From Canna indica (lineage: Eukaryota > Streptophyta > Magnoliopsida > Zingiberales > Cannaceae): a stretch of DNA of 64,000 nucleotides. The DNA is taken from contig CP136892.1 in the NCBI GenBank assembly GCA_034359265.1, positions 88,404,001-88,468,000 on the forward strand, read 5' to 3'. This document shows positions 45,118 through 56,490 of the stretch, in pieces. The position numbers and the translations under genes are program-made. How positions within the stretch are numbered: the stretch's first letter is position 1; each line of letters starts with the position of its first letter. The notes beneath the pieces are model-generated. The model was given only the letters and a program-made list of their open reading frames with translations, was not told the origin of the DNA and searched no databases.

Positions 45118-45866
45118 AAGCCAAGCTCGGTTCAGCCGAGCCGAGCCGAGTTGAGCTCAGAGTGGTTGAGCCAAACTGAGCCTAGTCGAGCAGAGCCGAG
45201 CCAAGCTGATCCTAGCTATGCTAAGTCAAGCCAAGCCTAGCCTAGCCTAGCCAAGCCAAGCCTAGCCAAGCCAAGCCTAGCCAAGCCAAGCCTAGCCAAG
45301 CCAAGCTAAGCCAAGCCAAGCTAAGCCAAGCCTAGCCTAGCCTAGCCAAGCCTAGTTGAACTAAGCCAAGCCAAGCCAAGCCTAGCCAAGCCCACCCTAG
45401 CCAAGCCCAGCCTAGCAAAGCCAAGCTTAGCCAAGCCAAGCCAAGCCTAGCCGAGCCCAACTCGTATCTTGCTCGGCTCGGCCGGCCTTAGGTGGCTAGG
45501 CTGGGCTGGGAATACCTACGCTTGGCTCGGCACGGCTTGGCTCGACTTGGCTTGGCAAGGCTCGACTCGGCTTGGCTTGGCTGGGCTTAGTTGGGCTTAG
45601 CTAGGCGCGGCTTGGCTCGACTAGGCTCAGCTCAGCTCGGCTGAACTGAGCTTGGCTCGGTTTGACTCAACTCCGTTCGATCCGAATCTGTCAGAAAGAC
45701 TCGAGCCAAAACAAACTGAGCTGAGCCTTGTCGAGCCAAACTGAACCTAGTCGAGCCGAGCCGAGCCAAGCTAAGCCCAACCAAGTAATGCACAGCCAAG
45801 CCGAGTCAAGCTAAGTCGAGCCAAGCCAAGCCGAGCCGAGCCAGCTGAGGCTAAGCGAGCCAAGCG

Positions 45867-45960
45867 TGATATGAGTTCGGAAAATCATTACTTATTCATA
45901 CGAATTCTGTTTTTAGAAAATTGCATTTGAGTTCGAAAAAAAATTCTACGCATGATGTGA
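45867..45960 (-). repeat. AT-rich tag B
   Basis: ATATGAGTTCGGAAAATC to CTACGCATGATGTGAGG, with CGAATTCTG in place of CGAAGTCTG. Confidence 0.82.
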
Positions 45961-46281
45961 GGCTGGCTTGGTTGGACTTAGCTAGGCTCAGCTTGGCTTG
46001 AGTGGGCTTGGCTTGGCTCATCTTGGTTCGGCATGGCTGGGCTTAGCTAGGCTCAGCTTGGTTTGGCTCGACTAGGCTCAGCTCAGCTCGGTTCAGTTCG
46101 GCTCGGCTCAGCTTGGCTTGGCTTGGCTTGGCTTGGCTCGGCTAAGCTTGGCTTGGCTTGGCTAGACTAGGCTCGGCTTGGCTAGGCTTGGCTTGGTTGG
46201 GCTTGTCTTCGCTTGGCTTGGCTTGGCTTGTCTAGGCTCGGCTTTGCTTGGCTGGCTAAGATTGGCTTGGCTCCAGTTGCT

Positions 46282-46420
46282 CCAGTTGGATCGATTAGGC
46301 ATCAACGGCTCGGCGTAGCTCAATAAGTAGATAGGCTAAGCCGATCCAAACCGAGCCAAGTGAAGCTGAGCCTACCGAGTCTTTCTAACAGAGCTGGTAC
46401 GAGCAGAGTTACGTCAAATC
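46282..46420 (-). repeat. Half-module B
   Basis: Near-duplicate of the 42500 copy. The surrounding 45.9-46.5 kb parallels 42.1-42.7 kb. Confidence 0.78.
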
Positions 46421-47815
46421 AAGCCAAGCTCGGTTTAGCCGAGCCGAGCCGAGCCGAGCTGAGCTGAGATTCGTCGAGCCAAACTGAGCCCAGTCGAGCA
46501 GAGCCAAGGCAAGCTGAACCTAGCTAAGCTAAGTCAAGCCAAGCCTAGCCTAGCCAAGCCAAGCCAAGCCTTGCCTAGCCAAGCCAAGCCTTGCCTAGCC
46601 AAGCCAAGCCAAGCCAAGCCTATTCTAGCCAAGCCTAGCTTAGCCAAGCCAAGCCAAGCCTAGCCAAGCCAAGCCTAGCCTAGCCAAGCCCAGCCTAGCC
46701 AAGCCAAGCTTAGCCAATCCAAGCCAAGCCAAGCCTAGCCGAGCCCAACTCGTATCTTGCTCGGCTCGAATTGGCTCGCCTCGGCTGGCCTTAGGTGGCT
46801 AGGCTGAGCTGGGAATACCTGCGCTTGGCTTGGCACGGCTTGGCTTAGCTGGGCTTGGCAAGGCTCGGCTAGGCTTGGCTTGGCTGGGCATAGCTAGGCG
46901 CGGCTCGGCTCGACTAGGCTCAGCTCAGCTCAGCTCGGCTGAACTGAGCTTGGCTCGATTTGACTCAACTCCGTTCGATCCGAATCTGTCAGAAAGACTC
47001 GAGTCAAAACAAACTGAGCTGAGCCTTGTCGAGCCAAACTGAGCCTAGTCGAGCCGAGCCAAGCTAAGCCCAGCAAAGCAATGCAGAGCCAAGCCAAGTC
47101 GAGTCGAGCTAAGTCGAGCCAAGCCAAGCCTAGCTGAGCCCAACTCGTATCTTGCTCGGCTCGAATTGGCTCGGCTGGGCTGGCTTTAGGTGGCTAGGCT
47201 GGCCTGGGAATAGCTGCGCTTGGCTCGGCATGGCTTTGCTCGACTTGGCTTGGCTGGGCTTGGCAAGGCTCGGCTCGGCTCGGCTTGGCTGGGCTGGGCT
47301 TAGTTGAGCTTAGCTAGGCGCGGCTAGGCTCGACTAGGCTCAGCTCAGCTCAGCTCGGCTGAACTGAGCTTGGCTCGGTTTCACTCAACTCCGTTCGATC
47401 CGAATCTGTCAAAAAGAATCGAGCCAAAACAAATTGAGCTGAGCCTTGTCGATCCAAACTGAGCCTAGTCAAGCCGAGCCGAGCCAAGCTAAGCCAAGCC
47501 GAGTCGAGCTAAGTCGAGCCAAGCCAAGCCGAGCCGAGCCAGCTGAGGCATGATGTGAGGCTGGCTTGGTTGGACTTAGCTAGGCTCAGCTTGGCTTGAG
47601 TGGGCTTGGCTTGGCTCGTCTTGGTTCGGCATGGCTGGGCTTAGCTAGGCTCAGCTTGGTTTGGCTCGACTAGGCTCAGCTCAGCGCGGTTCAGTTTGGC
47701 TCAGCTTGGCTTGGCTTGGCTTGGCTTAGCTTGGCTGGGCTTGTCTTCGCTTGGCTTGGCTTGGCTTGTCAAGGCTCGGCTTCGGCTTTGCTTGGCTGGA
47801 TAAGATTGGCTTGGC

Positions 47816-47955
47816 TCCAGTTGGCTCGATTAGGCATCACCGGCTCGGCATAGCTCAATAAGTAGATACGCTTAGCCGATCCAAACCGAGCCAAGCGAAG
47901 CTGATCCTACCGAGTCTTTCTAACAGAGCTGGTACGAGCAGAGTTAAGTCAAATC
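47816..47955 (-). repeat. Half-module B
   Basis: Complete. Shares GCATCACCGGCTCGGCATAG with the 44980 copy. Confidence 0.78.
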
Positions 47956-49105
47956 AAGCCAAGCTCGGTTCAGTCGAGCCGAGCCGAGCTGAGCTGAGAC
48001 TGGCCGAGCCAAACTGAGCCTAGTCGAGCAGAGCCGAGCCAAGCTGATCCTAGCTAAGCTAAGTCAAGCCAAGCCTAGCCTAGCCTAGCCTAGCCAAGCC
48101 AAGCCTAGCCTAGCCAAGCCAAGCCTAGCCAAGCCAAGCTAAGCAAAGCCAAGCTAAGCCAAGCCTAGCCTAGCCTAGCCAAGCCAAGCCAAGCCAAGCC
48201 CAGCCTAGCAAAGCCAAGCTTAGCCAAGCCAAGCCAAGCTTAACCAAGCCAAGCCAAGCCTAGCCGAGCCCAACTCGTATCTTGCTCGGCTCGGCTGGCC
48301 TTAGGTGGCAAGGCTGGGCTGGGAATACTTGCGCTTGGCTCGGCACGGCTTGGCTCGACTTGGCTTGGCAAGGCTCAGCTCGGCTTGGTTTGGCTGGGCT
48401 TAGCATGATGTGAGGTTGGCTTGGTTGGACTTAGCTAGGCTCAGCTTGGCTTGAGTGGGCTTGGCTTGGCTCGTCTTGGTTCGGCATGGCTGGGCTTAGC
48501 TAGGCTCAGCTTGGTTTGGCTCGACTAGGCTCAGCTCAGCTCGCTTCAGTTCGGCTCGGCTCAGCTTGGCTCGGCTTGGCTTGGCTTGGCTTGGCTTGGC
48601 TTGGCTTGGCTTGGCTTGGCTTAGCTTGGCTCGGCTAAGCTTGGCTTGGCTTGGCTAGACTAGGCTCGGCTTGGCTAGGCTTCGCTTGGCTGGGCTTGTC
48701 TTCGCTTGGCTTGGCTTGGCTTGTCTAGGCTCGGCTTCGGCTTTGCTTGGCTGGATAAGATTGGCTTGGCTCCAGTTGGCTTGGGCTTGGCTTGGCTTGG
48801 CTTGGCTTGGCTTGGCTATTCTTGGCTTGGCTTGGCTTGGCTAGGCCAGTCTCGGCTTGGATAGCCAAGCCTAGCCAAGCTTGATGTGAGCTTGGCTTGG
48901 GACAGCTCGGCTTGTCTCATCTCATCTTGGCTTGGCTCAGCTTGACTCATCTTGGCTTGGTTGGGCTTGGGTTGGCTTGGCTTGGCTTTGCTCGGCTCGG
49001 CTCGGCTCGGCTTGGCTTGGTTGGGCTTGGCTAGGCTCAAATATGCTCGACTCTACTCGGCTCTGCAAGACAAGGTTCAAGTCACTTCAGCTTTGCTCAT
49101 CTCGG

Positions 49106-49344
49106 CTAGGATAGAAAGTTGGCTCGGTTAGGCGTGAATGACTCGGCGTAGCTTAACAAATAGATAGGCTAAGCCGAGCCGAGACGAGCGAAGTTGAGCT
49201 TAATCATGTCCGAGCCATTTCGAGCTGATCTAAGTGTGCCAAACCGAGCCAAGCTCAGTTCGGTCAAGCTAAGACGGGCCGAGTCTAGTCGAGCCTAGCC
49301 AAGCCGAGCCGTTCGCGCCTAATCTAACCAACTACTTATCCTAG
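49106..49344 (-). repeat. Type A inverted-repeat module 8
   Basis: Left arm GGATAGAAAGTTGG is diverged; right arm is CAACTACTTATCCTAG; interior CTAAGTGTGCC. Confidence 0.78.
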
Positions 49345-49555
49345 CTGAGACGAGCCAAACTGAGCTGACCTGAGCCTAGCCTAGCAGAGCCGAGTCGAGC
49401 CAAGTTGAGCCTTGATAAGCCCAGCCAAGCCGAGCCAAGCCAAGCCAAGCCAAGCCACGTCAAACCAATCCTAGCCAAGCCAAGCCAAGCCAAGCCCAGC
49501 CAAGCTGAGCCAAGCCGAGTCGTGTCAAGACAAGCCTATCCTAGCCAACCTCACA

Positions 49556-49626
49556 TCATGTGTAGAATTTTTTTCGAACTCAATTAAATTCTATTTTCAT
49601 TTCTGTCAGATTTTTTGCAAGCATGG
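49556..49626 (+). repeat. AT-rich tag A
   Basis: Complete, ending TTTTTTGCAAGCATGG. Confidence 0.8.
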
Positions 49627-49956
49627 ATTGGCATGGCTAGGCCAGTCTCAGCTTGGATTGCCAAGCCTAGCCAAGCTTGATGTGAGCTTGGCTTGGCACG
49701 GCTCGGCTTGGCTCATCTCGGATTGGCTTGGCTGGGCTTGACTCAACTTGGCTTGGCTTGGCTTTGCTGGGCTTGCCTTAGCTTGGCTTGGCTTGGCTTG
49801 GCTTGGCTTGACTTGGCTTGGCTTTGCTTGGCTTGGATTGGCTTTTCTTGGTTTGGCTTGACTTGGCTTGGCTGGGCTTCGCTAGGCTCAACTAGGCTCG
49901 ACTCGGCTCGCCTCTGCAAGGCTAGGCTCAAGTCACGTTAGCTTTGCTCATCTCGG

Positions 49957-50189
49957 CTTGGATAGGCAGTTGGCTCGGTTAGGCGTGAACGACTCAGCGT
50001 AGCTTAATAAATAGATAGGCTAATCCGAGCCGAGACGAGCGAAGTTGAGCTTAATCAAGTCTGAGCCGGTTCGAGCTGAGCTAAGTGTGCCAAACCGAGC
50101 CAAGCTCAGTTCAGCCAAGCTAAGACGGGCCAAGTCTATTCGAGCCTAGCCAAGCCGAGCCGCCTAACCTAACCAACTGCTTATCCTAG
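49957..50189 (-). repeat. Type A inverted-repeat module 9
   Basis: Arms GGATAGGCAGTTGGC and AACTGCTTATCCTAG. About 8 bp near GAGCCGCCTAACC are missing compared with GAGCCGTTCGCGCCTAACC. Confidence 0.78.
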
Positions 50190-50827
50190 CTGAGACGAGC
50201 CAAACTGAGCTGACCTGAGCCTAGCCTAGCAGAGCCGAGCCGAGTCAAGCCAAGCCAAGCCAAGCCCAGTCAAGCCAAGCCTAACCAAGCCAAGCCAAGC
50301 CCAGCCAAGCTGAGCCAAGCCAAGCCTAACCAAGCCAAGCCTAACCAAGCCAAGCCAAGCCCAGCCAAGCTGAGCCAAGCCAAGCCATGTCAAGCCAAGT
50401 CAAGCCAAGCCTATCCTAGCCAACCTCCCATCGGCTCGGCTCGGCTCGGCTCTGCAAGGCTAGGCTCAAGTCACTTCAGAGCCGAGTCGAGCCTAGCGAA
50501 GCCCAGCCAAACCGACCCAAGCCAAGCCGAGCCAAGCCAATCCAAGCCGAGCCAAGCAAAGCCAAGCCAAGCCAAGTCGAGCAGAGCCAAGCCGAGCCGA
50601 GCCAAGCCGAGCCGAGCCGAGCCGAGCCAAGCCAAGCCAAGCAAAGCTAGCCAGCCAAGCCAAGCCAAGCCAAGCTGAGCCAAGCTGAGCTGAGCCGAAC
50701 TAAGCCGAGCAAAGCCGAGATGAGCCAATACGAGTCGTGCCAAGCCAAGCTCACATCAAGCTTGGCTAGGCTTTGCTATCCAAGCTGAGACTAGCTAAGC
50801 CAAGCCAAGCCAAGCCAAGCCAAGCCA

Positions 50828-50896
50828 TTCTTGCAAAAAATCTGACATAACTGAAAATGTAGTTCAATTAGGTTCGAAAAAAATTCTACGAATGAA
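50828..50896 (-). repeat. AT-rich tag A
   Basis: Variant ATCTGACATAACTG and TACGAATGAAGTGAG, shared with the 53310 copy. Confidence 0.8.
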
Positions 50897-51081
50897 GTGA
50901 GATTGCTAAGGATAGGTTTGGCTTGGCTGGGTTTGGCTTGACTTGGCTGGACACGGCTTGGCTTGTCTTGGCTTGGCTCGGCTCGGCTTGGCTTGGCTTA
51001 GCAAGACTCAACTTGGCTCGACTCGGCTCGGCTCGGCTCGGCAAGGCTAGGCTCAGGTCAGCTCAGTTTGTCTCGTCTCAG

Positions 51082-51314
51082 CTAGGATAAGCAGTTGGTT
51101 AGGTTAGGCGGCTCGGCTTGGCTAGGCTCGACTAGACTCGGCCCGTCTTAGCTTGGCTGAAGTGAGCTTGGTTCGGTTTGGCACACTTAGCTCAGCTCGA
51201 ACCGGCTCGGACTTGATTAAGCTCAACTTCGCTCGTCTCGGATCGACTTAGCCTATCTATTTGTTAATCTACGCCGAGTCATTCACGCCTAACCGAGACA
51301 ACTGCCTATCCTAG
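51082..51314 (+). repeat. Type A inverted-repeat module 10
   Basis: Arms GGATAAGCAGTTGG and CAACTGCCTATCC. GTTAGGCGGCTCGG shows the same 8 bp loss as module 9, mirrored. Confidence 0.78.
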
Positions 51315-51616
51315 CCGAGATGAGCAAAGCTGAAGTGACTTGAACCTAGCCTTGCAGAGCCGAGCCTAGTTGAGCCTAGCGAAACCCAGCCAAGCCAAGT
51401 TAAGCCAAGCCAAGAAAAGTCAAGCCAAGCCAAGCCAAGCTAAGCCAAGCTAAGCCAAGCCCAGCCAAGCCAAGCCAAGCCAAGCCAAGCCAAGCTGAGC
51501 CAAGCCCAGCCAAGCCAAGCCGAGATGAGCCAAGCCGAGGTGTGCCAAGCCAAGCTCACATCAAGCTTGGCTAGGCTTGGCTATCCAAGCCGAGACTGGC
51601 CTAGCGAAGCCAATCC

Positions 51617-51688
51617 ATGCTTGCAAAAAATCTGACAGAAATGAAAACGAAATTCAATTGAGTTCGAAAAAAATTCTACGCTTGATGT
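51617..51688 (-). repeat. AT-rich tag A
   Basis: Ends TTCTACGCTTGATGTGAGG; counterpart of the 54110 copy. Confidence 0.8.
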
Positions 51689-51896
51689 GAGGTTGGCTAG
51701 GATAGGCTTGGCTTGACACGGCTCGGCTTGGCTCAGCTTGGCTGGGCTTGGCTTGGCTTGGCTTGGCTAGGCTTGGCTTGACTTGGCTTGGCTTGGCTTG
51801 GCTTGGCTGGGCTTGGCTGGGCTTAGCAAGGCTCAACTTGGCTCCACTCGGCTTTGCTAGGCTAGGCTTAGGTCAGCTCAGTTTGGCTAGTCTCAG

Positions 51897-52135
51897 CTAG
51901 GATAAGTAGTTGGTTAGGTTAGGCGCGAATGGCTCAGCTTGGCTAGGCTCGACTAGACTCGGCCCGTCTTAGCTTGGTTGAACTCAGCTTGGCTCGGTTT
52001 GGCACACTTAGCTCAACTCGAATCGGCTCGGACATGATTAAGCTCAACTTCGCTTGTCTCGGCTCGGCTTAGCCTATCTATTTCTTAAGCTATGCCGAGT
52101 CGTTCACGCCTAACCGAGCCAACTGTCTATCCTAG
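51897..52135 (+). repeat. Type A inverted-repeat module 11
   Basis: Interior TATTTCTTAAGCTATGCCG. Right arm CAACTGTCTATCC has one change. Confidence 0.78.
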
Positions 52136-52417
52136 CCAAGAAGAGCAAAGCTGAAGTGACTTGAACCTAGCCTTGCAGAGCCGAGCCGAGTCGAGCATAG
52201 TTGAGCCTAGCGAAGCCCATCCAAGCCCAGCCAAGCCAAGACGAGCCGAGCCGAGCCGAGCTGCGCCAAGCCAAGCCAAGCCCTGCCAAGCAAAGCCAAG
52301 CCAAGCCAAATTGAGCCAAGCCCAGCCAAGCCAAGCCGAGCCCTGCCAAGCCAAGCTCACATCAAGCTTGGCTAGGCATGGCTATCCAAGCCGAGACTGG
52401 CCTAGCCAAGCCAATCC

Positions 52418-52489
52418 ATGCTTGCAAAAAATCTGACAGAAATGAAAACGGAATTCAATTGAGTGCGAAAAATATTCTACGCATGATGT
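52418..52489 (-). repeat. AT-rich tag A
   Basis: Variant GAGTGCGAAAAATATTC, shared with the 54966 and 55917 copies. Confidence 0.8.
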
Positions 52490-53309
52490 GAGCTTGGCTA
52501 GGATAGGCTTGGCTTGACTCGTCTTGACACGGCTTGGCTTGGCTCGGCTTGGCTCGGCTTGGCTGGGCTTGGCTTGGCTTGGCTAGGCTTGGCTTGACTT
52601 GGCTTCGCTTGGCTTGGCTTGGCTTGGCTTGGCTGAGCTTGGCTTGGCTTGGCTTGTCATGTCATGGCTTGGCCGAGTCTATTCGAGCCTAGCCAAGCCG
52701 AGCCACCTAACCTAACCAACTGCTTATCCTAGCTGAGACGAGCCAAACTGAGCTGACCTGAGCCTAGCCTAGCAGAGCCGAGCCGAGCCGAGTCAAGCCA
52801 AGCCAAGCCAAGTCAAGCCAAGCCCAGTCAAGCCAAGCCTAACCAAGCCAAGCCAAGCCCAGCCAAGTCAAGCCAAGCCTATCCTAGCCAACCTCCCATC
52901 GGCTCGGCTCGGCTAGGCTCTGCAAGGCTAGGCTCAAGTCACTTCAGAGCCGAATCGAGCCGAGTCGAGCCTAGTTGAGCCTAGCGAAGCCCAGCCAAAC
53001 CGAGCCAAGCCAAGCCGAGCCAAGCCAATCCAAGCCGAGCCAAGCAAAGCCAAGCCAAGCCAAGTCGAGCAGAGCCAAGCCGAGCCGAGCCGAGCCGAGC
53101 CGAGCCAAGCCAAGCCAAGCAAAGCTAGCCAGCCAAGCCAAGCCAAGCCAAGCCAAGCTGAGCCAAGCCGAGCTGAGCCGAACTAAGCCGAGCCAAGCCC
53201 AACCAATCCAAGCCAAGATGAGCCAATACGAGCCGTGCCAAGCCAAGCTCACATCAAGCTTGGCTAGGCTTTGCTATCCAAGCTGAGACTAGCCAAGCCA
53301 AGCCAAGCC

Positions 53310-53380
53310 ATTCTTGCAAAAAATCTGACATAACTGAAAATGTAGTTCAATTAGGTTCGAAAAAAATTCTACGAATGAAG
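53310..53380 (-). repeat. AT-rich tag A
   Basis: Counterpart of the 50828 copy. Confidence 0.8.
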
Positions 53381-53574
53381 TGAGATTGCTAAGGATAGGT
53401 TTGGCTTGGCTGGGTTTGGCTTGACTTGGCTGGACACGGCTTGGCTTGTCTTGGCTTGGCTCGGCTTGGCTTGGCTTGGCTTGGCTTGGCTTAGCAAGAC
53501 TCAACTTGGCTCGACTCGGCTCGGCTCGGCTCGGCTAGGCTAGGCTCAAGTCAGCTCAGTTTGGCTCGTCTCAG

Positions 53575-53807
53575 CTAGGATAAGCAGTTGGATAGGTTAG
53601 GCGGCTCGGCTTGGCTAGGCTCGACTAGACTCGGCCCGTCTTAGCTTGGCTGAAGTGAGCTTGGTTCGGTTTGGCACACTTAGCTCAGCTCGAACCGGCT
53701 CGGACTTGATTAAGCTCAACTTCGCTCGTCTCGGATCGACTTAGCCTATCTATTTGTTAATCTACGCCGAGTCATTCACGCCTAACCGAGACAACTGCCT
53801 ATCCTAG
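53575..53807 (+). repeat. Type A inverted-repeat module 12
   Basis: Counterpart of module 10, with GTTGGATAGGTTAGGCGGC at the left arm. Confidence 0.78.
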
Positions 53808-54109
53808 CCGAGATGAGCAAAGCTGAAGTGACTTGAACCTAGCCTTGCAGAGCCGAGCCTAGTTGAGCCTAGCGAAACCCAGCCAAGCCAAGTTAAGCCA
53901 AGCCAAGAAAAGTCAAGCCAAGCCAAGCCAAGCTAAGCCAAGCTAAGCCAAGCCCAGCCAAGCCAAGCGAAGCCAAGCCAAGCCAAGCTGAGCCAAGCCC
54001 AGCCAAGCCAAGCCGAGATGAGCCAAGCCGAGGTGTGCCAAGCCAAGCTCACATCAAGCTTGGCTAGGCTTGGCTATCCAAGCCGAGACTGGCCTAGCGA
54101 AGCCAATCC

Positions 54110-54181
54110 ATGCTTGCAAAAAATCTGACAGAAATGAAAACGAAATTCAATTGAGTTCGAAAAAAATTCTACGCTTGATGT
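54110..54181 (-). repeat. AT-rich tag A
   Basis: Counterpart of the 51617 copy. Confidence 0.8.
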
Positions 54182-54394
54182 GAGGTTGGCTAGGATAGGC
54201 TTGGCTTGACACGGCTCGGCTTGGCTCAGCTTGGCTGGGCTTGGCTTGGCTTGGCTTGGCTAGGCTTGGCTTGACTTGGCTTGGCTTGGCTTGGCTTGGC
54301 TTGGCTCGGCTTGGCTGGGCTTAGCAAGGCTCAACTTGGCTCCACTCGGCTTTGCTAGGCTAGGCTTAGGTCAGCTCAGTTTGGCTCGTCTCAG

Positions 54395-54633
54395 CTAGGA
54401 TAAGTAGTTGGTTAGGTTAGGCGCGAATGGCTCAGCTTGGCTAGGCTTGACTAGACTCGGCCCGTTTTAGCTTGGCTGAACTCAGCTTGGCTCGGTTTGG
54501 CACACTTAGATCAACTCGAATCGGCTCGGACATGATTAAGCTCAACTTCGCTTATCTCGGCTCGGCTTAGCCTATCTATTTCTTAAGCTATGCCGAGTCG
54601 TTCACGCCTAACCGAGCCAACTGCCTATCCTAG
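54395..54633 (+). repeat. Type A inverted-repeat module 13
   Basis: Counterpart of module 11, with right arm CAACTGCCTATCC intact. Confidence 0.78.
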
Positions 54634-54965
54634 CCAAGATGAGCAAAGCTGAAGTGACTTCAACCTAGCCTTGCAGAGCCGAGCCGAGTCGAGCATAGTT
54701 GAGCCTAGCGAAGCCCATCCAAGCCCAGCCAAGCCAAGACGAGCCGAGCCGAGCCGTGCTGCGCCAAGCCAAGCCAAGCCCTGCCAAGCAAAGCCAAGCC
54801 AAGCCAAGTTGAGCCAAGCCCAGCCAAGCCAAGCCGAGCCCTGCCAAGCCAAGCCAAGTTGAGCCAAGCCCAGCCAAGCCAAGCCGAGCCCTGCCAAGCC
54901 AAGCTCACATCAAGCTTGGCTAGGCATGGCTATCCAAGCCGAGACTGGCCTAGCCAAGCCAATCC

Positions 54966-55037
54966 ATGCTTGCAAAAAATCTGACAGAAATGAAAACGGA
55001 ATTCAATTGAGTGCGAAAAATATTCTATGCATGATGT
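54966..55037 (-). repeat. AT-rich tag A
   Basis: Counterpart of the 52418 copy, with TTCTATGCATGATG. Confidence 0.8.
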
Positions 55038-55340
55038 GAGCTTGGCTAGGATAGGCTTGGCTTGACTCGTCTTGACACGGCTTGGCTTGGCTCGGCTTGG
55101 CTGGGCTTGGCTTGGCTTGGCTTGGCTAGGCTTGGCTTGACTTGGCTTGGCTTGGCTTGGCTTGGCTTGGCTTGGCTTGGCTGAGCTTGGCTTGGCTTGG
55201 CTTGTCATGTCTTGGCTTGTTTTGGCTTGGCTTGGCTTGGCTCGGCTTGGCTAGGCTTAGCAAGACTCAACTTGGCTCGACTCGGCTTTGCTCGGCTCTG
55301 CTAGGCTAGGCTCAGGTCAGCTCATTTTGGCTCGTCTTAG

Positions 55341-55564
55341 CTAGGATAAGCAGTTGGTTAGGTTAGTCGCGAATGGCTCGACTAGACTCGTCCCGTCTTA
55401 GCTTGGCTGAAATGAGCTTGGCTCAGTTTGGCACACTTAGCTCAGCTCGAACCGGGTTGGACTTGATTAAGCTCAAATTCGCTCGTCTCGGCTCGGATTA
55501 GCCTATTCATTTGTTAAGCTACGCCGAGTCGTTCACGCCTAACCAAGCCACCTGCCTATCCTAG
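55341..55564 (+). repeat. Type A inverted-repeat module 14
   Basis: Interior has lost the GGCTCGGCTTGGCTAGG stretch next to the left arm (GCGAATGGCTCGACTAG). Confidence 0.76.
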
Positions 55565-55916
55565 CCGAGATGAGCAAAGCTGGAGTGACTTGAACCTAGC
55601 CTTGCAGAGCCGAGTCGAGCCTAGTTGAGCCTAGCGAAGCCTAGCCAAGCCCAGCCAAGCCAAGTCAAGCCAAGCCAAGCCAAGAAAAGCCAAGCCAAGC
55701 TAAGAAAAGCAAAGCCAAGCAAAGCCAAGCCAAGCCAAGCTAAGCCAAGCCCAGCCAAGCCAAGCCAAGCCAAGCCAAGCCAATCTGAGCCAAGCCCAGC
55801 CAACCCCAGCCAAGCCAAGCCGAGATGATCCAAGCCGAGTCGTGCCAAGACAAGCTCACATCAAGCATGGCTAGGCTTGGCTATCCAAGACGAGACTAGC
55901 CTAGCCAAGCCAATCC

Positions 55917-55988
55917 ATGCTTGCAAAAAATCTGACAGAAATAAAAACGAAATTCAATTGAGTGCGAAAAATATTCTACGCATGATGT
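55917..55988 (-). repeat. AT-rich tag A
   Basis: Complete minus copy; last tag before orientation reverses. Confidence 0.8.
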
Positions 55989-56251
55989 GAGGTTGGCTAG
56001 GATAGGCTTGGCTTGACTCGGCTTGACACTGCTTGGTTTGGCTCGGCTTGGCTGGGCTTGGCTTGGCTAGCCTTGGCTTGACTTAGCTTGGCTTGGCTTG
56101 GCTGAGCTTGGCTTGGCTTGGCTTGGCTTGGTTTGTCATGTCTTGGCTTGTCTTTACTTGGCTTGGCTTGGCTGGGCTTAGCAAGGCTCAACTTGGCTCG
56201 ACTCGGCTCTGCTAGGCTAGGCTCTTGTTAGCTCAGTTTGGCTCGTCTCAG

Positions 56252-56490
56252 CTAGGATAAGTAGTTGGTTAGGTTAGGCGCGAACGGCTCGGCTTGGCTA
56301 GGCTCGACTAGACTCCGCCCGTCTTATCTTGGATTAACTGAACTTGGCTCGGTTTGGCACACTTAGCTCAGCTCGAACCGGCTCGGACAAGATTAAGCTC
56401 AACTTCGCTCGTCTCGGCTCGGCTTAGTCTATCTATTTGTTAAGCTACGCCGAGTCGTTCACGCCTAACTGGGCCAACTGCCTATCCTAG
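56252..56490 (+). repeat. Type A inverted-repeat module 15
   Basis: Plus module. The next tag (56886) is plus, so the local unit is reversed within about 400 bp and forms a fold-back with the following units. Confidence 0.78.

Larger units (their letters stand above)
41464..48780 (-). repeat. Pentamer satellite block, type B, right arm (inverted)
   Basis: Same elements as 8791-22160 but mainly reverse complemented: all three AT tags and four of five half-modules are minus. CGTTCGATCCGAATCTGTC opens the block, straight after a broken S293 monomer. The join word CCCAACTCGTATCTTGCTCGG recurs near 41642, 43162, 43616, 44027, 45457, 46745, 47140 and 48270, marking units of 0.4-1.5 kb. The block ends inside a half-module at 48780. 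Confidence 0.9.
50153..52675 (+). repeat. ~2.5 kb tandem duplication, copy 1
   Basis: Holds modules 10 and 11 and tags at 50828, 51617 and 52418. Offsets to copy 2 grow from about 2470 to 2548 bp. Distinctive shared text: CTCCCATCGGCTCGGC, GTCACTTCAGAGCCGA and TTGTTAATCTACGCC. Confidence 0.85.
52676..55200 (+). repeat. ~2.5 kb tandem duplication, copy 2
   Basis: Follows copy 1 directly. It holds modules 12 and 13 and tags at 53310, 54110 and 54966. An extra ~50 bp repeat near 54803-54900 (the GTTGAGCCAAGCCCAGCC tract occurs twice) accounts for the length difference. Confidence 0.85.
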
